Source of the DNA: Candidatus Enterosoma merdigallinarum | GTDB taxonomy: Bacteria > Bacillota_I > Bacilli_A > RFN20 > CAG-288 | DNA: 64,000 nucleotides | NCBI GenBank assembly: GCA_018714385.1 | Contig: DVNL01000014.1 | Coordinates: forward strand, 127,061-191,060 | Reading direction: 5' to 3' | Part shown: in pieces, positions 32,715-41,520 of the stretch | Position numbering within the stretch: position 1 is the first letter of the stretch | Layout of the letters: each line of letters begins with the position of its first letter | Program-made: the position numbers and the translations under genes | Notes under the pieces: model-generated | What the model saw: the letters and a program-made list of their open reading frames with translations, nothing else | What the model was told of the DNA's origin: nothing | The model's database searches: none

Positions 32715-35700
32715 ATGAAAAAATTAGCTAGACTTGCTTCCTTCGCAACGCTTTTGGCCTTTGGAGCCTTGACGACGGCCGCTTCGCCGGTCCAGTTGCC
32801 AGGCACAGAGGATGCCGAAAAGCAAACCTACATCGTTACGCTCGGAGCCAATCCCGGCGTCAATGGTGACAAGGCCCGTAGCAAGGTTCTTAACGAACTT
32901 GCCTACAAGTTGCCCGAGGAAAGCTATGACATCACCGCTGAGTATGATACGGTCCTCAACGGATTTGCTGTCGAAACGTATCCGGAATGCGTCGAAGTGA
33001 TCGAAAACGTCACTGGCGTGGATTCCGTCACGATTGAGCATCGTTATGCTGCGCCGCAAACAGCCGATGCCACGGCCAGCACGACAAGTCTTGTCGGTGA
33101 TTTTGCCGAGGCCAAGCTTGGCAACTATTCCGCCGAGACCATCGATGCCACGACTAGCGACATCAATAGCGCCATCGCTGCCAGAGGCGGAGATTCCGAA
33201 GCCCAGCTCGGTAAGGGAATCACCATCGGTATCATCGATACCGGTTTGATCCTCAACCAGGTCGAAGGGTCGCAGGAAAGAAACACGACCGTTTCCAATG
33301 CCGCCAATGCCGGAAAAACCCTCAACCCGGCAGCCTTCCAGGATCTCCCCGATGAAGAGGGCTATGATGTCTTGACCACGGATGCCATCGATGCGGCCGG
33401 TCTTGGCCATGCTTATCAGCGCTATGGCAACAAGATCGCTTTTGCCTACGACTATGACGGAAACGGAGACGACAATGTCAATCCTGATCCGGAAGCTGGA
33501 AATCACGGAACCCATGTCGCTTCTCTTGCCGCTTCCAATGGCGAAGCTTTCAAAGGTATTGCCCCCAATGCCCAGCTTGCCGTCATGAAGGTCTTCCCGG
33601 ACAACGCTTCCGGCGCTGGAGACAAGGCCATCATCGCCGCTCTCAACGATGCCGCCAAGCTGAAGCTTGACATCGTCAACCTGTCTCTCGGAACGGACCT
33701 CATCGATAGCGGGGACAATGCATCGTCCACGACCTATCAGGCTATTCAGGGTGCCGTTGATGCCGGTGTCATCGTCAACTATGCCGCCGGTAATGCCGGA
33801 AAGTCTTCCTTCTCCTCTTCTCAGGGCTATAGCGACTTCACCACCGACACCACCGAACCGAGCATCCTCGGCAGCTCTTCTCTCTTTGACGAGAGAGCCA
33901 ACATCGTCGCTTCTTCCAACCCCGAAAAGGCCTTCTTCAACTCCATCGTCACTGTCGGCGACAGCGTCATCTCTTACGATGACCAGGTCGTCAACAAAGA
34001 AGGAAGCTCTTTGAGCTATGATTTCCAGCATCCGTTGACGGAGCTTCTCGAGAGTGATTACAACACCAATGACGGATCCTTCAAGTTCCTGCGCGTCGGC
34101 GGCTATGGTACCAACTCCGATTATGAGGCGGCCATCCAGGCTAACGGCGGACTCTTCGAAGGTAAGTTGAGCAACAAGACGGATGGTTATGTTGCCGTCA
34201 TCGATCGTGGAAACACGACGTTCCAGTCCAAGGCTCAGGCTGCGGAAAATGCCGGTGCCATCGCTCTTATCGTCATCAACGACAATCCTTCCGTCACCTT
34301 CAACTTCAGCTTCGACTTCAACGATTACAATCCGACGATTCCTATCGTCCTCGTTTATCAGAGCTTGGGTCCCGTCTTCGGTGCGGTCAATTCCACCGGA
34401 GAGCTTTCCATCGCCCAGAATTCCGTCGAGAACGCTCCGGACGGCAATATCTTCTCCTCCTTCTCCTCCGACGGACCGAGCTATGACCTCGATCTTGCCC
34501 CGACCGTTTCTGCTCCGGGTTCTGCCGTCATCGGCGCCATCAGCGCGGATATCACGGGCACAACTTCCGGCATTGTCGGCTATGACAATCTGAGCGGTAC
34601 CTCCATGGCCACACCGAACTTCAGCGGTGCCCTCGCCTCCATCCTTTCCGAAAAGAAGCCGGCCAACGGCGGTTCCCTTGCTGCCACCGACGATGCGGCT
34701 TTCGCTCAGTACAAGAAGCTTGTCTCCTCGATGGCCATGGCCTCTGCCGATCCCGTCTATGACACCACCGGCAAAGTTTATGCCTCTCCGAGAATTCAGG
34801 GCGCCGGAAACATCAACGTTCACGACACCCTTCTCAACGAGTCCTACCTGACCACCAAGGTCACGGACTACAACGCGGATGCCTGGAATTCCGTCGGCAC
34901 GGAAGTCGCCAAGGTCGAGCTGAAGAATGCCGGCTCGCTCAAGACGGATCTTTCCAAGTCGAACGAAGCCTATATCGAGTTCGAGTACACCGTCCACAAC
35001 AATAGCGACCAGTCCAAGACCTACAAGCCCAACATCAGCCTCATGGTTCCTGAGCTTCGCGTCCAGATCACGCAATCCGAGTACGATGACAACCTCGCCA
35101 ACGATCCTACCCAGGTCGAGGACATCCCTCTCAACCTTCCCAACACGGTGACGATGTCCGTCAACGATACGGTTATCGATGTCTCCGACAGGCAGCCTAC
35201 CGGAACCGTCACTGTCGGTGCCGGATCCACTGCCACCGGAACGATCAAGATGCGTATCGACGACGTCAAGGTCGATCGGGACTTCGTCGAGGCCGATGCG
35301 GAAGGAAATCATGAAGTTCCTTCCTTCCACGGCACCCTTCGCGAGTACTTCAACAAGTATTTCAACTATGAGGGCGGTGCCGGCGGAAGCTTCATCGAAG
35401 GCTTCCTGACTCTGCAGGAAACCAGCGACGATACCGAAAGAGGCGAGCAGAACCTCAGCATGCCCTATCTCGGCTTCTACGGCGACTACACCAAGGGCGA
35501 GGCTGTCGAACCCTTCGAATTCGAAAAGCAGGATGGTCATCTCTATACTTCCGAGATGATCGACACCTATATGCAGCATCACTCCTCTAGAGAGATTCAG
35601 AGAGAGAATGCCTACACCGGTTCTACCCTCTCTGCCACCGACAGCTTTGAGAGCAGTGACATCACGAAGATCGGTGATATGAGATCTTCCGGCAGAGCCG

Positions 35701-36932
35701 ATGGCGCCAACTATCTCTCCGTCGAAGGCCCCGAGGCCGGAACCATCTATGCCGGTGCCCCCGACGTCTCCGATGTCCTCGCCGCTTCCTTCTTCGTCAA
35801 TCGTTCCGTCACCGCCAGCTCTTGGACCATCCGCCAGAACGGCGCCGTCAAGAAGACGGGAGTCTTGGATGACTATACTTCCGATGGCAACTACGCCAGC
35901 AGCACTCTCTATCGCTCCGTTCTTCAGATGGCTCGTTCCGGAAACAGCTACACGCTTCATAGAGCCTATGCTGCCATCGACCTCTCCTCTCTTCCCGAAG
36001 GTGATGACTATACGCTCGAGTTCAGCTTCACTCTCCGCGCCGATCCGAACACCACGCAGAAGAAGAGCTATGATCTTGTCATCGACAAGACCGCTCCGGA
36101 GCTTGTCTCCACGGAATACAAGGAGAGCTCCACAGGCAGGACGCAGCTCGTCGTGACCAATCGCGGCGGTGCGGCGGCAGCTTCCTATGGTGTCAGCGTC
36201 AACAACCAGATCCGAGAAGTTCCCACGGCTGTTGAAGGAGAAGAGGATCTCTATCAGCTCACCATCACTATGACCGATGCCATGTTGTCGGCCGACAAGA
36301 TCGTCGTCACCTTCCGTGACTATGCCAACAACTCCTCCACTTACATCCTCCATCCTCAATCCCTCGGAGTCCAGGTCTATGGCGAGGGTCTCACTGCCGA
36401 TAATTACTTCTGGTTCGACTTGGTCAACTCCGGAGAGGGCAGCTACACCTACTCCTTCACTCTCGTTGACAAGGATGGAAACCCTGTTTCCGACTTCGAC
36501 TCCGAAATCACAATGAGCATCTATGTCGGCAAGGACCTCGATCTCGACGAACAGATCACGATCAGCATCAACGGCGAGAATGTCGAGGCCACCTATGATG
36601 TCGCTACCGGAAACGTCACCTTCAGTTTCATTCCGACCGATGGCGTCGCCGACATCACCATTCCTTTCGAACCTCAGAACCCGACTCCTCTTCCTGGTGA
36701 AGAGCCGGATCCGGAGCCGACCCCCGACCCGGATCCCGATCCCGATCCGGACCCGACTCCTGATCCTGATCCCGACCCGAACCCGGATCCGGAACCGAAT
36801 CCCGACCCGGAGCCGACTCAGCCTAGCGAAGGATTGCAGGGTTGGCAGATCGCTTTGATCGCCGTCGGCGCCATCCTTGGCGTCGCCGTCATCGGCGGTG
36901 TTGTCTTCTTCCTCATTAAGAAGAAAAAGTAA
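32715..36932 (+). CDS. Surface-anchored subtilisin-like serine protease (S8)
   Basis: 1405 aa. Signal peptide (residues 1-23); an I9-type propeptide (about 37-112); catalytic domain with Asp175 (IIDTG), His264 (NHGTH), oxyanion Asn360 (AAGNAG) and Ser630 (GTSMATPNFSGA). A PA domain is inserted at about 455-562. Fn3/C5a-peptidase-like beta domains follow (about 720-1325). Then come an acidic Pro-Asp/Glu repeat (about 1330-1369), a membrane helix (about 1377-1400) and KKKK. There is no LPxTG, so it is held by the helix rather than by sortase. It should digest extracellular proteins, feeding the opp importer downstream. Own promoter and terminator. Confidence 0.93.
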   Translation: MKKLARLASFATLLAFGALTTAASPVQLPGTEDAEKQTYIVTLGANPGVNGDKARSKVLNELAYKLPEESYDITAEYDTVLNGFAVETYPECVEVIENVTGVDSVTIEHRYAAPQTADATASTTSLVGDFAEAKLGNYSAETIDATTSDINSAIAARGGDSEAQLGKGITIGIIDTGLILNQVEGSQERNTTVSNAANAGKTLNPAAFQDLPDEEGYDVLTTDAIDAAGLGHAYQRYGNKIAFAYDYDGNGDDNVNPDPEAGNHGTHVASLAASNGEAFKGIAPNAQLAVMKVFPDNASGAGDKAIIAALNDAAKLKLDIVNLSLGTDLIDSGDNASSTTYQAIQGAVDAGVIVNYAAGNAGKSSFSSSQGYSDFTTDTTEPSILGSSSLFDERANIVASSNPEKAFFNSIVTVGDSVISYDDQVVNKEGSSLSYDFQHPLTELLESDYNTNDGSFKFLRVGGYGTNSDYEAAIQANGGLFEGKLSNKTDGYVAVIDRGNTTFQSKAQAAENAGAIALIVINDNPSVTFNFSFDFNDYNPTIPIVLVYQSLGPVFGAVNSTGELSIAQNSVENAPDGNIFSSFSSDGPSYDLDLAPTVSAPGSAVIGAISADITGTTSGIVGYDNLSGTSMATPNFSGALASILSEKKPANGGSLAATDDAAFAQYKKLVSSMAMASADPVYDTTGKVYASPRIQGAGNINVHDTLLNESYLTTKVTDYNADAWNSVGTEVAKVELKNAGSLKTDLSKSNEAYIEFEYTVHNNSDQSKTYKPNISLMVPELRVQITQSEYDDNLANDPTQVEDIPLNLPNTVTMSVNDTVIDVSDRQPTGTVTVGAGSTATGTIKMRIDDVKVDRDFVEADAEGNHEVPSFHGTLREYFNKYFNYEGGAGGSFIEGFLTLQETSDDTERGEQNLSMPYLGFYGDYTKGEAVEPFEFEKQDGHLYTSEMIDTYMQHHSSREIQRENAYTGSTLSATDSFESSDITKIGDMRSSGRADGANYLSVEGPEAGTIYAGAPDVSDVLAASFFVNRSVTASSWTIRQNGAVKKTGVLDDYTSDGNYASSTLYRSVLQMARSGNSYTLHRAYAAIDLSSLPEGDDYTLEFSFTLRADPNTTQKKSYDLVIDKTAPELVSTEYKESSTGRTQLVVTNRGGAAAASYGVSVNNQIREVPTAVEGEEDLYQLTITMTDAMLSADKIVVTFRDYANNSSTYILHPQSLGVQVYGEGLTADNYFWFDLVNSGEGSYTYSFTLVDKDGNPVSDFDSEITMSIYVGKDLDLDEQITISINGENVEATYDVATGNVTFSFIPTDGVADITIPFEPQNPTPLPGEEPDPEPTPDPDPDPDPDPTPDPDPDPNPDPEPNPDPEPTQPSEGLQGWQIALIAVGAILGVAVIGGVVFFLIKKKK
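36703..36819 (+). repeat. Coding hexamer repeat for a Pro-Asp wall-spanning stalk
   Basis: Variants of the six-base unit GATCCC/GACCCG/GATCCG encode alternating Pro and Asp/Glu/Thr/Asn residues near the protease C-terminus. Such repeats change length by slippage and typically span the cell wall. Confidence 0.85.
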
Positions 36933-36952
36933 GGCGTCTAACAGTTAGCAAG

Positions 36953-36978
36953 AGCCTCGGCTTTTCCCCGGGGCTTTT
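36953..36978 (+). terminator. Rho-independent terminator after the subtilase gene
   Basis: GCCTCGG (36954-36960) pairs with CCGGGGC (36968-36974, one G-U), followed by TTTT. Confidence 0.75.
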
Positions 36979-37004
36979 GCTGCTTAGATGATGGTCAAAA
37001 TATC

Positions 37005-37388
37005 ATGTTGCTTCTGCCCAAATCCAAGAAAACAATCCTCAGCTGGGCCATCGCCGTCGTGCTCCCGGCCATCGTCATCCCCCCTGTCGCATGCTGCACG
37101 ACCTTCGGACTGAGCAATTCCTTCCTCATCCCCGGCGTGGTCTATGTCGCCGGCGTCGTCCTCGTCTGGGTGACGCGTTGCGGTGTCTTCGATACGTTTG
37201 CCTTCCAATTCTCCAACTTCCTTTATTCCTGGCTTCGCCATTCCCCGAAGAAATACGACAATCTGCCTCAATACAAGGAGATCAAGGAGGAAAAAAGAAG
37301 GCTCAATCCCGCCCCCTATCTTCCATTTGCCATCATCGGGGCCCTGTTGGTTATTTTGGCTATCATCTTTGCATTTGTTAAAATCTAG
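37005..37388 (+). CDS. DUF3899-like small membrane protein
   Basis: 127 aa, three hydrophobic helices (about residues 12-32, 38-58 and 105-125) with a charged loop between the second and third. The segment GVFDTFAFQFSNFLYSW followed by KKYDNLPQYKEIKEEKRR matches the DUF3899 pattern (G..D.F.Y.F......). Function unknown. It lies 49 bases upstream of the oppA-like gene in the same direction; the oppA gene has its own strong Shine-Dalgarno. Confidence 0.6.
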   Translation: MLLLPKSKKTILSWAIAVVLPAIVIPPVACCTTFGLSNSFLIPGVVYVAGVVLVWVTRCGVFDTFAFQFSNFLYSWLRHSPKKYDNLPQYKEIKEEKRRLNPAPYLPFAIIGALLVILAIIFAFVKI

Positions 37389-37437
37389 ATCAGAGAAGAA
37401 ATGTTGCCATATCAAAAATATTAGGAGGATCTAAAAC

Positions 37438-40400
37438 ATGAAAAAGAAAGCAAGACTTGTCATGCTCGTTGCGATCGGCTCCATCGGTCTGCTCGCTTCC
37501 TGCCACAATGACCCCAGCTCCCCCACCCTTCCTAGCGGAAACGGAAGCGGAACCGGAGGAAGCAACACTTCGACCCCCGGACCTGTCAGCAACAGCTACT
37601 ATCTCCAGTTCAAAGGACAGGAAGTCGTTTCCGGAAGCACCGTGGATGTCGATGTCCACGATCAGACGGCAAAGCTTTTCGCTTACCTCGACGACGGAAA
37701 CGAAGCTTCCGTCACGTATTCTTCCAGCGACGACAAAGTCATCAAGATCGATGCCAACAGCGGCATGATGGATGTCCTCAAGGCCGGAACGGCGACGATC
37801 ACTGTCACCAACAGCGACGACGAGACGCAGACGGTCATCTTCAATGCCGTCGACACGGTAACCGCCAGCGGCGCCCAGTCCTACGCCTCTGCCTCTTTCG
37901 AGGAGAAGGCCAACATCCTCGGTGTCCTGGAGGATTATGCCGTCGAGAACTATCTCACCGGCATCACCCTGTTCTCTAACGGCGGCTATGTCGTCTATAA
38001 CAGCCGCTATGTCCCGACGCCGAGCACTTACGTTTCCGGCTACGGCTGGGGAACGATGAAGGAAGGAAAACTCACCAAGGACAGCGATGACACCACGACC
38101 GGCCATCCCAACTATTATCATTCCGGAACGGTTTCCCTTTTCTCTCATGCCAACGCCATGGATGCCTCCGGTTCCGATGTCTCCGATCTTTCCAGCTATC
38201 TGACGGCTTCCTACTATTCCACGCGCCTCAACGCAACCAACGACGGTTATGAATGGTATCCTAGCCTCGCCACGCAGGAAGCCCCTGTCGCTGTCGATGA
38301 AAAAGGCAATATCATCGACACAAACGATGGCACGCTCAACAGAAGATGGCGTATCTATGTCCGCACCGGCGACAATGCCCCCGTCTATCGGACGGCATCG
38401 ACGATGAGCAACATCCTCTCCTTCAACAAGAGAAAAGTCGTCCTTGAAGACTACCTTACTCCTTTCCGTTTCATGCTGACCAACTACAACGGCCAGTACA
38501 GAGGAACGGAACTCACCGATGGTATCTCCGGTATCACGGATGCCTCTTCCTACTTCAACCAGACCTCCCATGCTCCCAGCAACGGGGCTCTCTACGATTC
38601 CGCGACCTGGAATGCCGTCATGGGCAATTCTGATAGCGCCGACAAGCTCAACGCCGACGGCGAGAGAGGAAGCCTCATCACCGGAACGGATTCGACGGGC
38701 GACTACATTGAGTTCAACCTCCTTGCCCCTTGCACCCAGTTCTATGCCATGTACTACCTTTCCAGTTCCCTCTATTCGCCTCTTCCGATGGACTTCATCA
38801 AGGAATGGGGCGCCAACGGACTTGGAAAGTCTCCGAACGGCAGAACGCCTGTCGACAGCTGGCTTTCCGTCGGGCCCTACTATATCCAGCAATGGTCGAG
38901 CGGAAAGCAGATTTCCCTCGCCAGAAACGATGACTTCTATGAGTACAAGGAAGGCTTCACCCTCAACGACGGAACGACCCGCAGACAGCCCTACCAGATC
39001 CCCGGCTTCGACTTCGTCGCCTGCGAAGACGCTTCTGCCTTGCAGAGCCGTTTCGAGACCGGCGTCATCGATTCCTATGCTCCGGACAAGAACACTCTCG
39101 ACGAATACAGTTCCGGCAGCGGCCATACCAACCTTGTCGACTGGAATCGTTTCCAAACCGAGGGCGACGGCACCTTCAAGCTCAACGTCAACGCCATGAC
39201 CCAGGAACAGTGGGATGAAAGGTTCGGACCCAACGGATCCGTCCTTGCCCACACCGGCGAGAGATGGGAATGCAAGCCCTACATGAGCAACTACCATTTC
39301 CTCGACTTCCTCAGCTTCTCGCTCGACAGACAGACCATCTGCGCCAACAGAGGAACGCAGCCGACCCAGGACTACTTCTCCAACAACTACCTCATCGATC
39401 CGGTCAACGGCGTCTCCTACAATTCCACCGATGCCCACAAGGCCGTCCTCGCCGATCGCTACAACAGTACCTACGGCTACAATCTCGATGCCGCCTATGA
39501 TGCTCTTCGCGAAGCGATCACGGGAGAAGGCGGATTCAACGAAATGGCCAGCAAGGGCTTGCTCCACGCCGGTTCGGGAGCCAACCCCGGCACTAGAGAG
39601 AATCCTTGGCTGATCACCATCGACATGTACTGGATGAACACCGATGACGTCCTCAATTACGGCGATGTCTTCAACAGCATCGAGACGGCCTTCAAGACCC
39701 TCGTCGATGAAGAATTCGCCGGTATGTTCAAGCTCGACATCCAGCAGCATCCTGGCGAAGGCGACTACAATGCCGTCTATGACCGTATGAAGGAAGGCAT
39801 GTTCGATCTCGGCTTCGGCGCCGTCACCGGAAACGACCTCAACCCCGTCAATTTCATGGAAGTTCTCAAGTCCGACAACTCTTCCGACTTCACCTTGAAC
39901 TGGGGACCGGACACCTCCAAGAAGTCCGACGATATCGTCTATGACGGAAAGACTTGGTCCTATGACGCCCTCTGGCAGGCTGCCGACACGGTCGCTGCCG
40001 TTTCCAACGACGGAGAACTCGCCCAGCTCGACAACATCTCCACGGGAGCCCTCATCGCCGGAACCAGCGAGAGATACCAATCCATCTCCGGAAACAGCTC
40101 CGCCAACGGCGAGGCGACCTATCGTCTCTCTCTTGATACCCTCATTCAGGGCGGTGCCCTCCGCAACAGCATCATCATCGCCGTCAACAACGGTTCCCAC
40201 TCCGTCGAATACGGCATCGACGATCTGAATCTCGACAGCAACAACGCCTTCACTCTCACCATCGGCTCCGAATTCAACACGACCGAGGTCGATGACGAGA
40301 ATAGCGGTGTCGTCACCACCGTGGAGAGTCCTGTCGTCTCCGTCATCGTCACCTTCCAGATCACGGTCGGCGACATGACCTATGATTCCTCCAGCAGCAT

Positions 40401-40443
40401 CTCCCTGTCCTCTTGGTACGGTATCCATAGCGCCAACGACTGA
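37438..40443 (+). CDS. oppA: Oligopeptide-binding lipoprotein with N-terminal Ig-like domain
   Basis: 1001 aa, about twice the usual OppA length. Signal peptide with lipobox LLASC (Cys22). A Ser/Gly/Pro linker (residues 23-53). A BIG2-like domain (about 54-140: FKGQEVVSGSTVDV...AYLDDGNEASVTYSSSDDKVIKIDANSG...AGTATITVT). The rest is a solute-binding family 5 domain with scattered family motifs such as PFRFMLTNYNG, SVGPYYIQQWSSGKQISLARNDDFYE (about 477-502) and FLDFLSFSLDRQTIC. First gene of oppABCDF. Shine-Dalgarno AGGAGG. It collects peptides at the cell surface for the permease. Confidence 0.88.
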   Translation: MKKKARLVMLVAIGSIGLLASCHNDPSSPTLPSGNGSGTGGSNTSTPGPVSNSYYLQFKGQEVVSGSTVDVDVHDQTAKLFAYLDDGNEASVTYSSSDDKVIKIDANSGMMDVLKAGTATITVTNSDDETQTVIFNAVDTVTASGAQSYASASFEEKANILGVLEDYAVENYLTGITLFSNGGYVVYNSRYVPTPSTYVSGYGWGTMKEGKLTKDSDDTTTGHPNYYHSGTVSLFSHANAMDASGSDVSDLSSYLTASYYSTRLNATNDGYEWYPSLATQEAPVAVDEKGNIIDTNDGTLNRRWRIYVRTGDNAPVYRTASTMSNILSFNKRKVVLEDYLTPFRFMLTNYNGQYRGTELTDGISGITDASSYFNQTSHAPSNGALYDSATWNAVMGNSDSADKLNADGERGSLITGTDSTGDYIEFNLLAPCTQFYAMYYLSSSLYSPLPMDFIKEWGANGLGKSPNGRTPVDSWLSVGPYYIQQWSSGKQISLARNDDFYEYKEGFTLNDGTTRRQPYQIPGFDFVACEDASALQSRFETGVIDSYAPDKNTLDEYSSGSGHTNLVDWNRFQTEGDGTFKLNVNAMTQEQWDERFGPNGSVLAHTGERWECKPYMSNYHFLDFLSFSLDRQTICANRGTQPTQDYFSNNYLIDPVNGVSYNSTDAHKAVLADRYNSTYGYNLDAAYDALREAITGEGGFNEMASKGLLHAGSGANPGTRENPWLITIDMYWMNTDDVLNYGDVFNSIETAFKTLVDEEFAGMFKLDIQQHPGEGDYNAVYDRMKEGMFDLGFGAVTGNDLNPVNFMEVLKSDNSSDFTLNWGPDTSKKSDDIVYDGKTWSYDALWQAADTVAAVSNDGELAQLDNISTGALIAGTSERYQSISGNSSANGEATYRLSLDTLIQGGALRNSIIIAVNNGSHSVEYGIDDLNLDSNNAFTLTIGSEFNTTEVDDENSGVVTTVESPVVSVIVTFQITVGDMTYDSSSSISLSSWYGIHSAND

Positions 40444-40464
40444 TAGGCATCGGAAAAGCGTAAG

Positions 40465-41520
40465 ATGCCTTATCTACTCAAGTATTCGCTGAAGCGTATC
40501 GCTTTGGCTCTCATCACGGCATTCATCATCCTGACGATCACATTCTTCTTGGTCAAGATGCTCCCCGATCCCGCCATCTCCGGAAACACGGAGGCCCAGG
40601 TCGCGTTCTGCCGCGACCAGGTCTCCCTTGGCTATTATTTCCAGAGTTCTGTTCCTTTGACGGGCTATGGCGAGACGATCATCCCGCCTTACATGGATCC
40701 GCAAGGAAACATGTTCTACTTCTATCGTGAACCTTTGGTGAAACAATACGGCGTCTGGCTCAAAGGAATCTTCACGCAGTGGAGCTGGGGCGTCTCTTCC
40801 ATCATCCAGCCCGAGACGGATGCCATCGTCATCATCGCCGAGAGGTTGAAGCCGACCGTTCTCATCAACGTCTTCGCCCTTCTGCTTTCCGTCCCGCTGG
40901 GATTCCTCTTCGGCATCATCGCCGCCCTCAACAAGAACAAGCCCGTCGACCACGTCATCTCCACCCTCGTCATGGTCTTCATCTCCGTTCCTTCCTTCGT
41001 CATCATCTCCCTTCTCATCCTCATCTTCGGATACAACCTCCACGCCCTGCCGATGATGTGGCCTTCTTCCGAGAACCCCACCATCGCCCAATATGCCTCG
41101 GCGATGATCATACCGGTCCTGTCGCTGATGTTCGGCACGATTGCGACGTTCACCCGCTATACGCGCGCCGAGCTGTGCGAAGTCATGTCCTCCGAATTCC
41201 TTCTTCTCGCCAGGACGAAGGGACTCAACAAGAGGCAGTGCGTCACCAAGCACGCCCTTCGAAACTCCATGGTTCCTCTCGTCCCGATGATCATCGGACA
41301 GTTCATCGGCATCCTCTCCGGCTCGATGGTCCTGGAAAACATCTACACCATCCCCGGAATCGGAAGCCTCTTCGTCACCGCCATCAACAAGCGCGACTAT
41401 AACGTCCTGATGGTCGACATGACCGTCTTCACGATCATCGGACTTCTGGCCAACCTTCTCGTCGACCTGAGCTATGGTATCGTCGATCCTCGCATCCGTA
41501 TGGGAGCCAAAGCCGCATGA
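40465..41520 (+). CDS. oppB: Oligopeptide ABC transporter permease OppB
   Basis: 351 aa. Six helices. Family features: RIALALITAFIILTITFFLVKMLP at the N-terminus; the EAA coupling loop EVMSSEFLLLARTKGLNKRQ (about residues 236-255) followed by ALRNSMVPLVPMIIGQF; and a C-terminal LLVDLSYGIVDPRIRMG. The first external loop (about 33-105) is somewhat enlarged. It overlaps oppC by 4 bases (ATGA). Confidence 0.95.
   Translation: MPYLLKYSLKRIALALITAFIILTITFFLVKMLPDPAISGNTEAQVAFCRDQVSLGYYFQSSVPLTGYGETIIPPYMDPQGNMFYFYREPLVKQYGVWLKGIFTQWSWGVSSIIQPETDAIVIIAERLKPTVLINVFALLLSVPLGFLFGIIAALNKNKPVDHVISTLVMVFISVPSFVIISLLILIFGYNLHALPMMWPSSENPTIAQYASAMIIPVLSLMFGTIATFTRYTRAELCEVMSSEFLLLARTKGLNKRQCVTKHALRNSMVPLVPMIIGQFIGILSGSMVLENIYTIPGIGSLFVTAINKRDYNVLMVDMTVFTIIGLLANLLVDLSYGIVDPRIRMGAKAA

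Noticed and set aside
32724..36359. Open reading frame of 1211 codons antisense to the subtilase
   Set aside because: It lies entirely opposite a gene with intact catalytic motifs, signal peptide and domains. Its own translation is repetitive Asp/Gly/Val-rich sequence without family features. Codon bias of the true gene (C-ending codons) removes stops on the other strand.
37390..40428. Open reading frame of 1012 codons antisense to oppA
   Set aside because: Same effect of codon bias; no ribosome-binding site or recognisable domain, and the sense gene has a clear lipobox and solute-binding motifs.
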